From Chamaecrista fasciculata (taxonomy: Eukaryota; Streptophyta; Magnoliopsida; Fabales; Fabaceae): a stretch of 64,000 nucleotides of DNA. The number at the start of each line of letters is the position of its first letter. Positions within the stretch are counted from its first letter, which is position 1. The position numbers and the translations under genes are program-made. The notes beneath the pieces were generated by a model. It was not told the origin of the DNA, ran no database searches, and saw only the letters and a program-made list of their open reading frames with translations. Of this stretch, positions 48,585 through 59,380 are shown one piece after another. The DNA is taken from the NCBI GenBank assembly GCA_003254925.1, contig QANZ01033839.1, positions 1-64,000 on the forward strand, read 5' to 3'.

Positions 48585-49135
48585 ACTTTCTTCCATTGCT
48601 AAGATTTTTGGGGTCGATGAATAGAGCGTCTCGATGCCAACGAACTTGCTTCCAATTCTATAGTTTACTACTTCACTCCAATCATGATTCCTCTCAAACA
48701 AGTGCCTTCCAAAATCCAGACAACAGTCTCTCCTCCTCCGCCGCCACCGCTGCTTTTGGCGGCGACGTTCGGAGGTTCGAACCCTTCCTAGAAATGGATC
48801 ATCGTTGGAGTCTCGATCGGAGCTGTTTTGATTCTTCTTGTGGTCTTGTCTGGATTTCTTGTCTGCTATTGCCACCGCCGCCGTGAACGGTAGAAATCTC
48901 CGACGACTTTCACAACCCCGACAGCAACGAGGACCACGACGACGAAGAAGTGGTTAGATTCCGATACGTCTGGTGGGACGTGGTCGCTTTCATCGGAGGA
49001 GATTCGGTACGCGGTGGATTCGTCAACGGTTTATAGGTTCGAGGATTTGGAAATTTTGACGAATTTCTTCAGCAAAGCGAATAGAATCAAGGGATTTGTG
49101 TAGAGAGTAACATTCAAAGGAGACGATGCGGCAGT
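48585..49135 (+). pseudogene. LysM receptor-like kinase fragment (LYK4/LYK5-like), decayed
   Basis: Across shifting frames the + strand shows IAKIFGVDE (third LysM repeat, about 48595), NSIVYYFTPI-like and PLKQVPSKIQTTV text, a Pro run (PPPPPP), then WIIVGVSIGAVLILLVVLSG (a membrane span, about 48800-48860) followed by FLVCYCHRR. Next come a Thr-rich juxtamembrane part, SLSSEEIRYAVDSSTVYRFE and DLEILTNFFSKANRIKG, where the kinase domain should begin. The order and wording match LYK4/LYK5-type chitin co-receptors as I recall them. In-frame stops occur in the LysM part, after the Arg-rich stretch and at GFV*R, and at least two frame changes are needed. Sequence ends in a (GT)n tract at 49134. 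The signal peptide, first two LysM repeats and almost all of the kinase domain are missing. The higher GC content than the surroundings fits a lost coding exon; relatives are often intronless. Confidence 0.82.
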
Positions 49136-49173
49136 GTGTGTGTGTGTGTGCGTGTGTCAGAGAGAGAGAGAGA
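49134..49173. repeat. (GT)n-(GA)n compound microsatellite
   Basis: GT repeats to 49157 with one interruption, followed by GA repeats 49159-49173, exactly where the LYK-like homology ends. Confidence 0.85.
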
Positions 49174-49174
49174 A

Positions 49175-50037
49175 GTTGTCTTTTTTGTGTGAAATAAACT
49201 AAAACTCGTCACTTATTTCTTCTTTCTTACATTTCGGGTCTATTATAGAGAAAAATGTTCTTAATGCAAAAATTCAAACTTTTAGAAAATAAAAATCAAT
49301 TGTCTTCTTTTTAAACGAAAAAATAGATGGAAAACTTTTGAGGGACCAACTGTGCCACGTTTTGAAAAACGAAGGGACTAATATGGAACGAAAAATAACT
49401 GAGGGACCAATTTGGAACATTAAGCATAACTGAGGGACCAAAATAGGACTTTGGCCTCAAATATATATGTCATTTTCGTTCTCTTATTGGTCTTATCTTT
49501 AACTAGAACTGTCAACTCAAAATGGGTTTAACCCACTGACAGGTTGTCCTATTTAACTTGCTTTTTTGTGAGTCGAGTTGATGAAATCCGAACTCACCAA
49601 GAATTTTAATGAATCATGTGGGTTGGCTCACCTAACCCGCAACCCACGGTGAGCCAACCCAACAAGTTGGTAGGTTGACTCACCAACCAATTTATTTGAT
49701 TTTTTAAAAAATACATTTTATATTTTAAAAAATTATATTCTTAAAAAATATGGTATGCAGAAAAGTATTAATTTTAATATATGAAAATAAGATAATTTAT
49801 CAACATCTTATAAATTTTAGTATTAAAAAATATTTTAAATCTTAATAAAATTTATTTAGTGGGTCAAACGAGTGAACATGACGGTTTAAATGCTTAAATA
49901 GGTAGCCGACCTGATAGAATCGTGGCTCACTAATTAAGAATTACAGCTCCTGTGAGTCAATCGGCCTGCTAAGTGAACACTATTTTAATGTTTGTTGAGC
50001 TTCTCTCTCTCCTCTACCTCCTCTTATCTTGTTATTT
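49175..50037. other. repeat-derived intergenic DNA
   Basis: 49320-49460 has repeated GAGGGACCAA phrases typical of MITE arms. 49500-49985 looks like a worn hAT-type element (CTGTCAACTCAAAATGGGTTTAACCCACTGACAGGTTG at the left, CTCCTGTGAGTCAATCGGCCTGC at the right, AACCCGCAACCCACGG in the middle). No gene. Confidence 0.4.
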
Positions 50038-50040
50038 TTA

Positions 50041-51081
50041 GGGTGTGTTTGGATTAGAAGTAGGTAATGAAATGATGATTTTATGTAATGAAATGGTAAT
50101 GAGAAAATTATGTAATGAAAATTGTGTTTGGATTAGTTTGAGATGTAATGAAAAAAATAGGATGTGAAATTATGAAAAAAGGTATGTAATGATTGTGGTT
50201 GGTTGAAATAAATATATGGGTTTTTTTAAATTGTATAGGGGTAGAATTGATAATTGATAATAGAAATAGATAGAAATAAAAAAATAATATTTTGACTTTT
50301 TTGTTGTAGTGGTTATGAAATGAAATGGTAATGAAATTGTCTCGGAATTTGTGCTAGATGTGAATATTTGTAATGAAGGTTGGAGTAGTACTATGTAATG
50401 AAATGATAGGACCAAAATGTAAATAACATGAGAATTTTTAAAAACCTACCATTTGGTCTATGATTTTATATAAATTGAACGAATCGGTCCTTACGAAAGT
50501 GAAATATATCTCTTGACCCTTAAAAAATTGCATTCATCAACGATTGGGTTTCTATATGACAAATTTTTCTCCAAAAAATAAATTGAAGGACCAAAATGTT
50601 ATCCACGAAAAAAATGTGGGACCAAAAATTATATATTAATCAAAACGGTTTGTCTTTTTGCGGGTAATAATATGACCGTTGATCTTCACGCATGAGCACA
50701 TCGCACCATCCACTCTTCTTCCACTATCTGCCTCTCTCGTATACCCATATATATATATATACTGGAGGNAAAAAGAAAAAAATGATGAGTGGAGAGAGAA
50801 AGTTGTAAGTGTAATAAATGAGGGTATTGAAAATTACTATTTTGCTAAATAGTTTTTTTATATTTGTATTAGAGTATAGGTAATTATAGGTATTTGAGTA
50901 GGGGTATGTTAGTAATTGAATATAAAATATGTAATGAAATGAGTTTGTAATGAAGTGATATTTTTGAAATGACTTTATAATTGGAAAACAAACACCCATA
51001 TAACACTGTAGCTTAAGTTATGTAATGAAAATGGGGATAATGAAAAGATAATGAAACTATAATGTTAAGGCAAACAGACCC
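50041..51081. mobile_element. Tourist-like (PIF/Harbinger) non-autonomous element
   Basis: The left end GGGTGTGTTTGGATT pairs with the right end GGCAAACAGACCC, and TTA is duplicated on both sides (50038-50040, 51082-51084). TGTAATGAAATG occurs many times on both sides, as is usual for this MITE type. A second possible end, AAAACAAACACCC, lies at 50986-50998. The middle (50430-50760) contains different, GC-richer text and may be another insertion. One N is at 50769. Confidence 0.7.
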
Positions 51082-51084
51082 TTA

Positions 51085-52349
51085 TTCTTCTTCTATGTCT
51101 CTAATCCAATTATTTGTACTGCAGAAGTGCATTTGTCATACCCATTATTGTCATGTCATACCCGTGCAACAAAAATGATTTCCATGAATCACTACAGCAT
51201 AAGTTGATGCTACACGTACATGATAAGGCCTAATTAATCAAGTTGCATGACCCAGACAAGAAAAGAAAGAGATAAGAATGATAATTTATGCTTAATTAGT
51301 AATTTGATTTATTCTGTAGTAATGTAACTGAGAGAATACTAGAAAGTGGGGGCTGCTTTAATTTATTTTCAAGTCGACTTACAAATAAATTTGATTTATA
51401 AACGCTTGGTTCTTTAGTTTTACTATTGTCTAGTTTAAACCAGTATTGTTCTTATTTTGTTGTAATTGTATGTCTGGTGTTCTATTTGTTCATAAATTTT
51501 CTATCCAAAACATATACTCGCATCGTGGCTTCGAAGTTTAAGAAGAAGAGGAACAGAAAGAGAAATCATATGAACAATAAAAGTGGGACCAATAAGATAA
51601 ACAAATAATATGAACAATAAAAGTGGGCTTAATAAGATATTTCAATATCTTCTCTTTTATATTTCAACTTCTCAAACGAGAGAAAGCAATCACAATCTTC
51701 TCCGACACCCTCTCATTCTCCTCCTTGATATCCATTTCAAACATACCCTTAATAGGGAAGAAGTATATTATCTTTATCCAAGACAATGATAGCTTCTAAA
51801 CTCTTCATAGCCATTTTTTTTTCTAATAAAACAGAAAATTCATTATAATAGTAAAACAACAACATATAAGAGATAACTCAAAGAGACAAGCCTCCAAAGG
51901 CTAAAGTTCTAGTTACAAAATAAATAAACAACTTGAAACAAAATTTTAAAGATAAAAAAGAAAAGATACGACATAAATATAATCGCGGTAAAACATTAAA
52001 GATAATTGAGAAAGAATCAAGTTCTTTTCCTCTTTTAGCCAAAATAAATATCAGCAAAATGATTAGTTTTATAACCTTCAATAATATTCAATACTAACAA
52101 TATTACATTTTCGATTGCGATTCAATCTTTGATTTATCTTCAACAATTGTCACTGAATAACTCATGCATAATAAATATTCAATTCTTCATGCTCAATAAC
52201 ATCAAATTTAAAAGAAAAATCCTCATCATCACCATATTCATAATATAATGATTTAGAAACTGTACTCAATATAGATTGTTACAAATTAAATTACATATAT
52301 ATGACACAACTGATAATTAAGCTTGTTATAGAATATGAATTTTCCCTAC
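51085..52349. other. AT-rich intergenic DNA
   Basis: No gene recognised. ATATGAACAATAAAAGTGGG is duplicated at 51567-51588 and 51608-51627. Confidence 0.45.
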
Positions 52350-52375
52350 AAGCACTACAAAAAAAATAGGATTTT

Positions 52376-52850
52376 GCGACGGTTTTCACCGTCGCAGATC
52401 GGAGTGTCGCGAAGGATTTGGCTACGGTTTCTGGTAACCGTTGGAAGTCCCAATTATAACCGTCGCCAAATCATGGCTTTGCAACAGTTAGTAGGCCGTT
52501 GCAAAGTCAAGCATTTGAAACGGTTATTATATCCGTCGCCATATCATGTTTTGCAACGGTTAAATAACCGTTGCTAGGGTAGAATTTTGCAACGGTTATA
52601 TAACCGTTGCAAAGGATATTTTTGCAACGGTTGTTTAATCGTTGCAAAAGGACATTTTGACGACGGTTATATAACCGTTGCAACGTATATTTTGGCGACG
52701 GTTATATAACCGTTGCAAAAGGGCGGATTTGCAACGGTTATCATAACCGTAGTAAAATTAAGGTTTGGCAACGGTTTTATATCCATCGCTAAATGGGTTT
52801 TATTTTGCAAAAATATGTTTTAGCGACCGTTTTCAAACCGTCGCTAAGTC
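52376..52850. repeat. left subterminal repeat array of the CACTA element
   Basis: More than fifteen copies of an 8-10 bp motif (TTTGCAACGGTT, GCGACGGTT, AACCGTTGC), often as close inverted pairs such as GCAACGGTTATATAACCGTTGC. The first copies read GCGACGGTTTTCACCGTCGC next to the terminus. Confidence 0.9.
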
Positions 52851-54307
52851 CGTGTTATTATTCTTCTTTACCATTTTTTGCCTTTTATATTTTACAAATC
52901 CTGTATATTCTATTTACATAACCCAATTACTATAACCGAATCTAAACAACCAAATTAGGACAGAAATCAAAATTCATTTATAGTAAAATAATTTGTCTCA
53001 TACATAAATGAATTGAAACTAAATTTCAAAGTCTTAAAATATAAAACTTATGATTCAATTGTAAAGAAATTCAAATATACATAATAAATAAATATCTATC
53101 CTACTCGGTTGGGCCTCCACTTGAGCTTGGTGAATATCCTTCACTAGGTGATTGTTGTGGCTGTTGCAGAAAATTTTTTTTGTTAATTATTATATATAAA
53201 TGAATGAAATATATATAAACATAAAGGTTAATTATGAAATTGATATTACCCTCGGATTCAATACAGCTGCAGCAGCCTCCTCTGGTAGAATACTTAAGAG
53301 TCTTTGCACAATGTCTTCCATGTTAGATATACGCCCTCTCAATTCGGCCTCCCTAGCAGATTGATCATTTTGGGAAGATGATGATGATCCTACATTTGAA
53401 GTACGACGGCCTAATATTTGAGTTTGGGTTACTCCTAAACCAAACCCATGAACTCGACCTGGGTGTTGTTTGCCAAAAAGTTGGGTCAATGAAAATCTAT
53501 TTGAATTTCCTTGACTAGAAGAGGCAGATTGAGACTGGATTTCAACAATTTTATCCTGTAAAAATAATTTATTATCAATACAGATCCTAGAAGAAAACCT
53601 GCATTTTTACAGAATAGTCCCCAAAAACATGCTGAAAATTGAATTAACAGTCCTAAGAACATGCACAGAATAACAGAACGGTCCAAAAAATATGCAGAAA
53701 AATTACATTTCTGTATATGCATGTATATTCATGTATATGCATAATGAGATAATTATTATATAAGAATGAATTTCACCATTTTAAAACGTCAACTATATAT
53801 ATTAAGTTCTCATTAAAGTATTGTACAACCTGCAACACATGTATACTTATTATATATATATATATATCAAAAGAATTCCCATTATAAAACATGCTTCACA
53901 CATACATATATAAGTAAGGACTGAAACACACATAAAAATAACACTAGAGTGAAAGTTTTTTCATATATATTCTACAAAGGTTTTTATGCGAGTAAACTCC
54001 CAAACTGGTCCCCGAATTATTGGGTCGCTGACAGATTGGTCCCTAATTTATGGAAATTGACAAATAGGTCCCTGAATTTTACTAACGTTAGTCAAATTGG
54101 TCCCTGAAGCCGTTAACTGCTGACGTGGCACTTAAGTGCCACGTCAGCAGTTGGAAAACTGAAAAAAAAAAGCCAACAGTGCGTGCCACATCAGCATTAN
54201 ATGTCCCAAAACTCTTCCAAACATTCCACTTTAGTCCCAAATCCCCCAAATAAAGTTGTAAAATGTCCCAAAACTCTTCCAAACATTCCACTTTAGTCCT
54301 TAAAAGT

Positions 54308-55190
54308 ATTAAAAACCCTAAACCCTAAACCCCAAACTCTAAACCCTAAATCCTAAAATCCTAAACTCCAAACCCTAAAACCTAAACCCTAAACCCTAAA
54401 ACCCTAAAATCCTAAAATTGTAAAGTGCCCCAAAATTCTTCTAAACATTTCAATTTAGTCCTTCAACTCTAAAACCTCAAACCCTTAGACCCCAAATCCC
54501 AAACCTAAAACTCTAAAACCCCAAACCCTAAACCCTAAAATCCCAAACCCCAAACCTAAAATCCCAAACCCCAAATCCTAAAACCTTAAACCCTAAATTG
54601 TAAAACCCCAAACCCTAAAATTCCAAACCCCAAACCCTAAACAACAAACCCCAAAACCCCAAACCATAAAACCCTAAACCCTAAACCCTAAAATCCTAAA
54701 CCCTAAAACCCTAAAATCCTAAAATTTTAAAGCGTGCCAAAATTCTTCCAAACATTTCAATTTAGTCCTTAAACTCTAAAACCCCAAATCTTAGAACTCC
54801 AAACCACAAACCCCAAACCCTATAATCTAAAACCCCAACCCCCAAAATCCCAAACCCAAAACCCTAAAACCCAAAACCCCAAACCTAGATCCTAAAATCC
54901 AAAACCCCAAATCCTAAAACCTTAAACCCTAAATTGTGAAACCCCAAACCATAAAATTCCAAACCCCAAATCCTAAAACCTTAAACCCTAAACTCTATAA
55001 CCCCAAACCCCAAACCCTAAAATCCCATACCCTAAACTCTAAAACCTTAAACCCCAAACCACAAACTCAAACCTAAACCCCAAATCCTAAAATCCCAAAC
55101 CCTGAACCTTGAACCCCAAACCCTAAAACCTAAAACCCCAAACCCTAAAATCTAAAACCCCAAACCCTAAAATCCCATACCCTAAATTCT
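54308..55190. repeat. degenerate telomere-like (CCCTAAA)n array
   Basis: About 880 bp of AAACCCTAAACCC, AAACCCCAAACCC and AATCCTAAAACC variants, interrupted twice by AAGTGCCCCAAAATTCTTCTAAAC / AAGCGTGCCAAAATTCTTCC with CATTTCAATTTAGTCC (54423 and 54730), which gives a higher-order period of about 300 bp. The exact plant telomere unit CCCTAAA occurs often, but seldom in long pure runs. Confidence 0.9.
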
Positions 55191-55397
55191 TTGGTTTATT
55201 ATCTATTCATTTAATTAAAGGACCAATTTGTCTAACATATGGAACTATTTTGATAAATTCGGGGACTGATTTGAATAATACTGTTGCACGTCACAATTGT
55301 TGAACTTTAATGTACAGTCACAATTCTGATGATTTGGGGTTTTAGAGTTTAGGGTTTGTGTTTGGGGTTTGAGGTTTTAGAGTTTGGGGGTTTAGGG

Positions 55398-56093
55398 NNN
55401 NNNNNNNNNNNNNNNNNNNNNNNNNNNNNNNNNNNNNNNNNNNNNNNNNNNNNNNNNNNNNNNNNNNNNNNNNNNNNNNNNNNNNNNNNNNNNNNNNNNN
55501 NNNNNNNNNNNNNNNNNNNNNNNNNNNNNNNNNNNNNNNNNNNNNNNNNNNNNNNNNNNNNNNNNNNNNNNNNNNNNNNNNNNNNNNNNNNNNNNNNNNN
55601 NNNNNNNNNNNNNNNNNNNNNNNNNNNNNNNNNNNNNNNNNNNNNNNNNNNNNNNNNNNNNNNNNNNNNNNNNNNNNNNNNNNNNNNNNNNNNNNNNNNN
55701 NNNNNNNNNNNNNNNNNNNNNNNNNNNNNNNNNNNNNNNNNNNNNNNNNNNNNNNNNNNNNNNNNNNNNNNNNNNNNNNNNNNNNNNNNNNNNNNNNNNN
55801 NNNNNNNNNNNNNNNNNNNNNNNNNNNNNNNNNNNNNNNNNNNNNNNNNNNNNNNNNNNNNNNNNNNNNNNNNNNNNNNNNNNNNNNNNNNNNNNNNNNN
55901 NNNNNNNNNNNNNNNNNNNNNNNNNNNNNNNNNNNNNNNNNNNNNNNNNNNNNNNNNNNNNNNNNNNNNNNNNNNNNNNNNNNNNNNNNNNNNNNNNNNN
56001 NNNNNNNNNNNNNNNNNNNNNNNNNNNNNNNNNNNNNNNNNNNNNNNNNNNNNNNNNNNNNNNNNNNNNNNNNNNNNNNNNNNNNNNNNNNNN
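55398..56093. other. assembly gap (Ns)
   Basis: A run of 696 undetermined bases that begins in the G-rich half of the telomere-like foldback. Single Ns also occur at 37291, 50769 and 54200. Confidence 0.99.
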
Positions 56094-57016
56094 AGGATTT
56101 GGGACTAAAATGAATGAAGATGATGAAAAAGAGGGGAAATTGAGAATAATGAGATAAAAATATAACTCAGGGACCTATTTGAATTTTGAATGAATATTTT
56201 TTTTTATTATTAATGCTGATGTGGCACACACAGTTGGCTATTTTTTTTTCATATTTTCCAACTGCTGACGTGGCACTTAACGTGCCACGTCAGCAGTTAA
56301 CGGCTTCAGGGACCAATTTGACTAACGTTAGTAAAATTCGGGGACCTATTTGTCAATTTCCATAAATCAGGGACCAATTTGTCAGCGACCCAATAATTCG
56401 GGGACCAGTTTGGGAGTTTACTCGTTTTTATGCACAAACAAAATGGGAATAGAAAATTTGATGAATGACTATGATCCAACAAGCAAGATATATCAATTTC
56501 CCTATATATATCAAAATAAATAAATGAGGAATCAATATTAATTAATAATGAAAATTGGGGTGACTCATGGGTAGATTGATCTGTAATTCCACTCACAACC
56601 TATGAAATGAAGGGTTCTAAAGTTGAAGGTTTTATTTTTCGCTGGAAACATAAATATTCTTTCAAAAAAAGAGAGCCCCACCAATATAAAATTTTCACAT
56701 CTAACAAAGTCCATTATGCCTACACCTTTTCAAGTTCAGCGTATAACACATTCCAAATGAATAAAATAAGGTATATGTTGTTGTATCATGCTTCGCAGAA
56801 CTGTTGTATCATGTTTCGCAAGCAATAACAATACTTTCCAGCTACAATAAGAATCATGAAATCAAAAAAGAAATTTGCATAAACAGTTAGGTGCCTTAGT
56901 TTACTAGGGACATGCCATTACAGAGATAGAACACAAAACAAGAAAATCAGATGCACCAGCCGGGATCACAGAACTGCAGAACCATTCATTATAAACAAAA
57001 TTTTCAATTACTTACT

Positions 57017-57120
57017 CCAATATTTGCAGCCTCTTCGTTTACCCATGATCCATCTTTTCTCTTGTGTGTTTCTATCCAAAAAGTCCCATCATCAACTTCT
57101 GTTCCCATCTCACGTTCCTA
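57017..57120 (-). other. CACTA accessory gene exon encoding EREMGTEVDDGTFW
   Basis: Exon five of the accessory gene. It keeps an open frame (MGTEVDDGTFWIETHKRK, GSWVNEEAANIG) between CAG acceptor and GT donor signals, and is the best-preserved of the Transposase_24-type segments. Confidence 0.6.
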
Positions 57121-58264
57121 CAGTGGTTAAAAAATGACAAAAATTCAATTTTATTAATTTATAATTAGCTAGCCATATCCACGATAAATTTGAAGAGTAA
57201 AAGTAAACTAACCATCTCATGTCTCTTTCTCGCCATACTCTTTGACCCAAGAGTATGTGGATATTTGACTTTCTCTCTATTGGCCTTGTTTCTTTGGCAC
57301 ATTTCCTAATAGGTAAAAAAAAAATATAATTAGCTAACAACAACTAAATTCGTTCACTGGATTGAAATTGATAACAAAGAATTAAAATCATTATTACCTT
57401 TGTTTTGGAGTTAAATCGATAACGAATAAAGGATGGTCACTGCTCTTCTGGAACACATCGTGGACGTTTTTCATTCAGGAGCTCTTCCCTTGAAATAGAC
57501 CCATCATATGCAGCATGGAAAAGCCTATCTCACCTTTGTCTCCACTTTTCTCCAATTGACTGCAAAATAACTTTTCGGTTCTCTTCTCCCACAACAAACT
57601 TACTCTACATGATTAAAGCAATATAATAAAGTTAAACTAAATTTCAGGTGTAATGTATAACAAAGTAATATGGTATATGTAATACCTGCACAATATTTTG
57701 AAATGCATCATATTTTGATTGTTTAGGGACATCTCTCCAAGTTTCATAGCTAATAGGGAATTTATTGAAATTCTCTGCAACACCTCCTAAGAAGGTGCCA
57801 AGTACTCCACCATTGTCGTCAACCGCTTGAAAATATTTATTGGAGTTCAACACTACTCTCTCACCTTGCGGTAGTGCCCACACATCATGAACGGTTACCC
57901 CCCTAGTCACTCGTTTGTTGTTTTGATTTGCATCTGTAAAAAAGTATAAACAATGTATCGTAATGACTCTATAATTATGAATAGTACAACTTGAACAATG
58001 ACTCTATAAGTATCATAGCTAATTATGACTTACCCTCTATTTCAACCATCCAACATGTCTTTTTAGACCGGCGTTGTTGTTGTTGAGGATGGTCTCCCAT
58101 ATCAAGATCATCACCATGGTCATCTCCCAAATTATCCTCAAGGAGATCCTCATGATCATCTCCCAAATTATCTACGGGGAGGTCTACGGTAGATGGGAGT
58201 GTTGGCTCAACTTCAGGGGGAGTTGACGTTGAGGTCACACTAGGCCCCTCACCTCTAATCTTCT

Positions 58265-58885
58265 TCGTCAGCCTCTTCATTTCTGTGATTTAATTAAAAA
58301 AATGTTATAACTCGCTAGATCAATAAAAAACATCAACAGTAACGACAATAAAGGAGTAAAAGAAAATACAACAATAATATAAATGTTATACAAAGGTAAA
58401 ATGAACATAACCTAGCTAAATTAATATTGCTTTCATCATTTGGAAACAACATTTCTAAGCGTTGAGGTTCGCTAGGTTCAACATCATATACAACATCATC
58501 ATCTTGCTCCATTTCATACAAATCTCGTGGCTTGATACGAGTGGCAACACTCCAATCTTTGTCTAATTCATCAACGACGTAGTAGACCATTCGTGCATCT
58601 GAAGCTTCAATATATGGCTCATCATTTTCATTATCACCTGTGGATATTAACTTTGAAAAATTGACAGATGTCAACCCGAACTCATCAATCCTAATCCCCT
58701 TGCCCGACTTTGTATCTACCCACATACACTTAAATGGGGTCACCGTAAACCGACCATTGTAATTTATTTCAATTATATCAACGAGCTTTCCATAATATTG
58801 CACAGGTCCATAGCGCATTTTCTTATCATTTCTGCTAGCATAACTTCGCATGCCAAAAGTTGCAAACACTCCACTATCGCGAGGG
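58265..58885 (-). pseudogene. C-terminal tail of the CACTA TNP2 transposase (DUF4216), truncated
   Basis: On - it reads RDSGVFATFGMRSYASRNDK, then YYGKLVDIIEINYNGRFTV, PFKCMWVDTKSGKGIRIDEF, FILAxQ-like acidic text YEMEQDDDVVYDVEPSEPQ and FPNDESNINLAR. This is the DUF4216 part that ends TNP2 proteins. A GT donor near 58412 and an AG acceptor near 58284 would add NEEADEED and a TAG at about 58257. All sequence for the DDE catalytic domain, normally upstream (above 58900), is gone. The last exon overlaps the ATG and first codons of the accessory gene in another frame. Confidence 0.82.
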
Positions 58886-59257
58886 TTTTTAGATTAGGGA
58901 GATTGAGCTCATGCAGTTTTGGGTTTTCAGGGAGATCAAGTGAGATATCGTGTGTTGGCCAAAAACAAAAAGAGAGATATCGTGCGAGGGAGATATATTT
59001 GGGCGGGGTAGGATTTTCAGATTCGCACTACAAAATTTTGGCTTTAGTGATATTTTTTAATTTTAAAAATTGAGTAAACTAATTATTTGGTCTATGAATG
59101 ATTATCAAACTGACAATTTGGTCCCTGAATGATTGAAATATACAATTTTATACTAAAAATCTTTAAAACAATATACTAATAAGTCCATATAAAGGATAGA
59201 GGACTAGTCCATAAATTGTTAAACTTATAAAAATGGTTGGCCAAGTTAATTTATAGG
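58886..59257. other. deletion junction region within the CACTA element
   Basis: Non-coding sequence directly where TNP2 is cut. It contains CACTACAAAATTTTGGCTTTAGTG at 59026-59049, which begins CACTA and ends TAGTG. Confidence 0.4.
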
Positions 59258-59380
59258 GTAAATTATACTTTGGTACCATGTAGTTTGATTCTATTTCACT
59301 TTGGTACCCTGTGATTTAAAACCTGACACTTTAGTACCCTGTGGTATTCTCAATTAACACTTTGGTACCTTTTGTTAGGC
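59258..59380. mobile_element. single arm of a GGTACC-family MITE
   Basis: GGGTAAATTATACTTTGGTACC, TTTCACTTTGGTACCCTGTG and CACTTTAGTACCCTGTGG run in the order of a left arm and stop after CTTTTGTTAGGCTAGAGCC. The right arm is absent. Confidence 0.6.

Larger units (their letters stand above)
53991..56425. mobile_element. foldback/TIR element filled with telomere-like repeats
   Basis: The left arm (53991-54200) and right arm (56210-56425) are close reverse complements: AGTAAACTCCCAAACTGGTC against GACCAGTTTGGGAGTTTACT, ACTAACGTTAGTCAAATTGG against CCAATTTGACTAACGTTAGT, and CTGCTGACGTGGCACTTAA in both. Inside lie CCCTAAA-type repeats (54308-55190), a loop, then GGGTTTAG-type repeats from 55325, cut by Ns. 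The whole element is therefore one large inverted repeat of about 2.4 kb. It lies in an intron of the CACTA accessory gene. Confidence 0.85.
53101..58280 (-). pseudogene. En/Spm-type plant transposase accessory gene (Transposase_24/Ptta-like), broken
   Basis: Likely exons on -: 58280-58034 (starts MKRLTKKIRGEGPSVTS), 57933-57686 (GVTVHDVWALPQGERVVLNS, LGTFLGGVAENF), about 57606-57397 (VVGEENRKVILQSIGEKWRQ, HAAYDGSISREELLNEKRP), about 57305-57215 (ANREKVKYPHTLGSKSMARK), about 57120-57017 (MGTEVDDGTFWIETHKRKDG), about 53556-53251 (LTQLFGKQHPGRVHGFGLGV, then a helical REAELRGRISNMEDIVQRLL), and 53165-53101 (SPSEGYSPSSSGGPTE, stop). These are the marks of the Ptta/En/Spm protein family, whose relatives bind subterminal repeats. 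Two in-frame stops lie in the third exon (after KWRQR and after CVPEEQ), so the gene is dead here. The intron between the fifth and sixth exons is about 3.4 kb because of the foldback inserted at 53991-56425. Confidence 0.8.

Noticed and set aside
48770-48790. GGTTCGAACCC, like a tRNA B-box
   Set aside because: It lies in the LYK-like relic, and no A-box, acceptor stem or anticodon arm can be formed around it.
48542-48886. 114-residue open frame on + and 104-residue Arg-rich frame on -
   Set aside because: Both lie over the LYK-like relic in other frames. The recognisable receptor text is spread over different + frames.
52376-52850. CRISPR-like array of short repeats
   Set aside because: The short motifs are irregularly spaced, occur in both orientations, and are the subterminal repeats of a CACTA element in a plant genome.
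54308-55190. True telomere or chromosome end
   Set aside because: The repeats are degenerate, lie inside a TIR element within a CACTA transposon, and normal sequence continues on both sides.
55356-56108. 250-residue open frame at the gap
   Set aside because: It is made almost entirely of undetermined bases.
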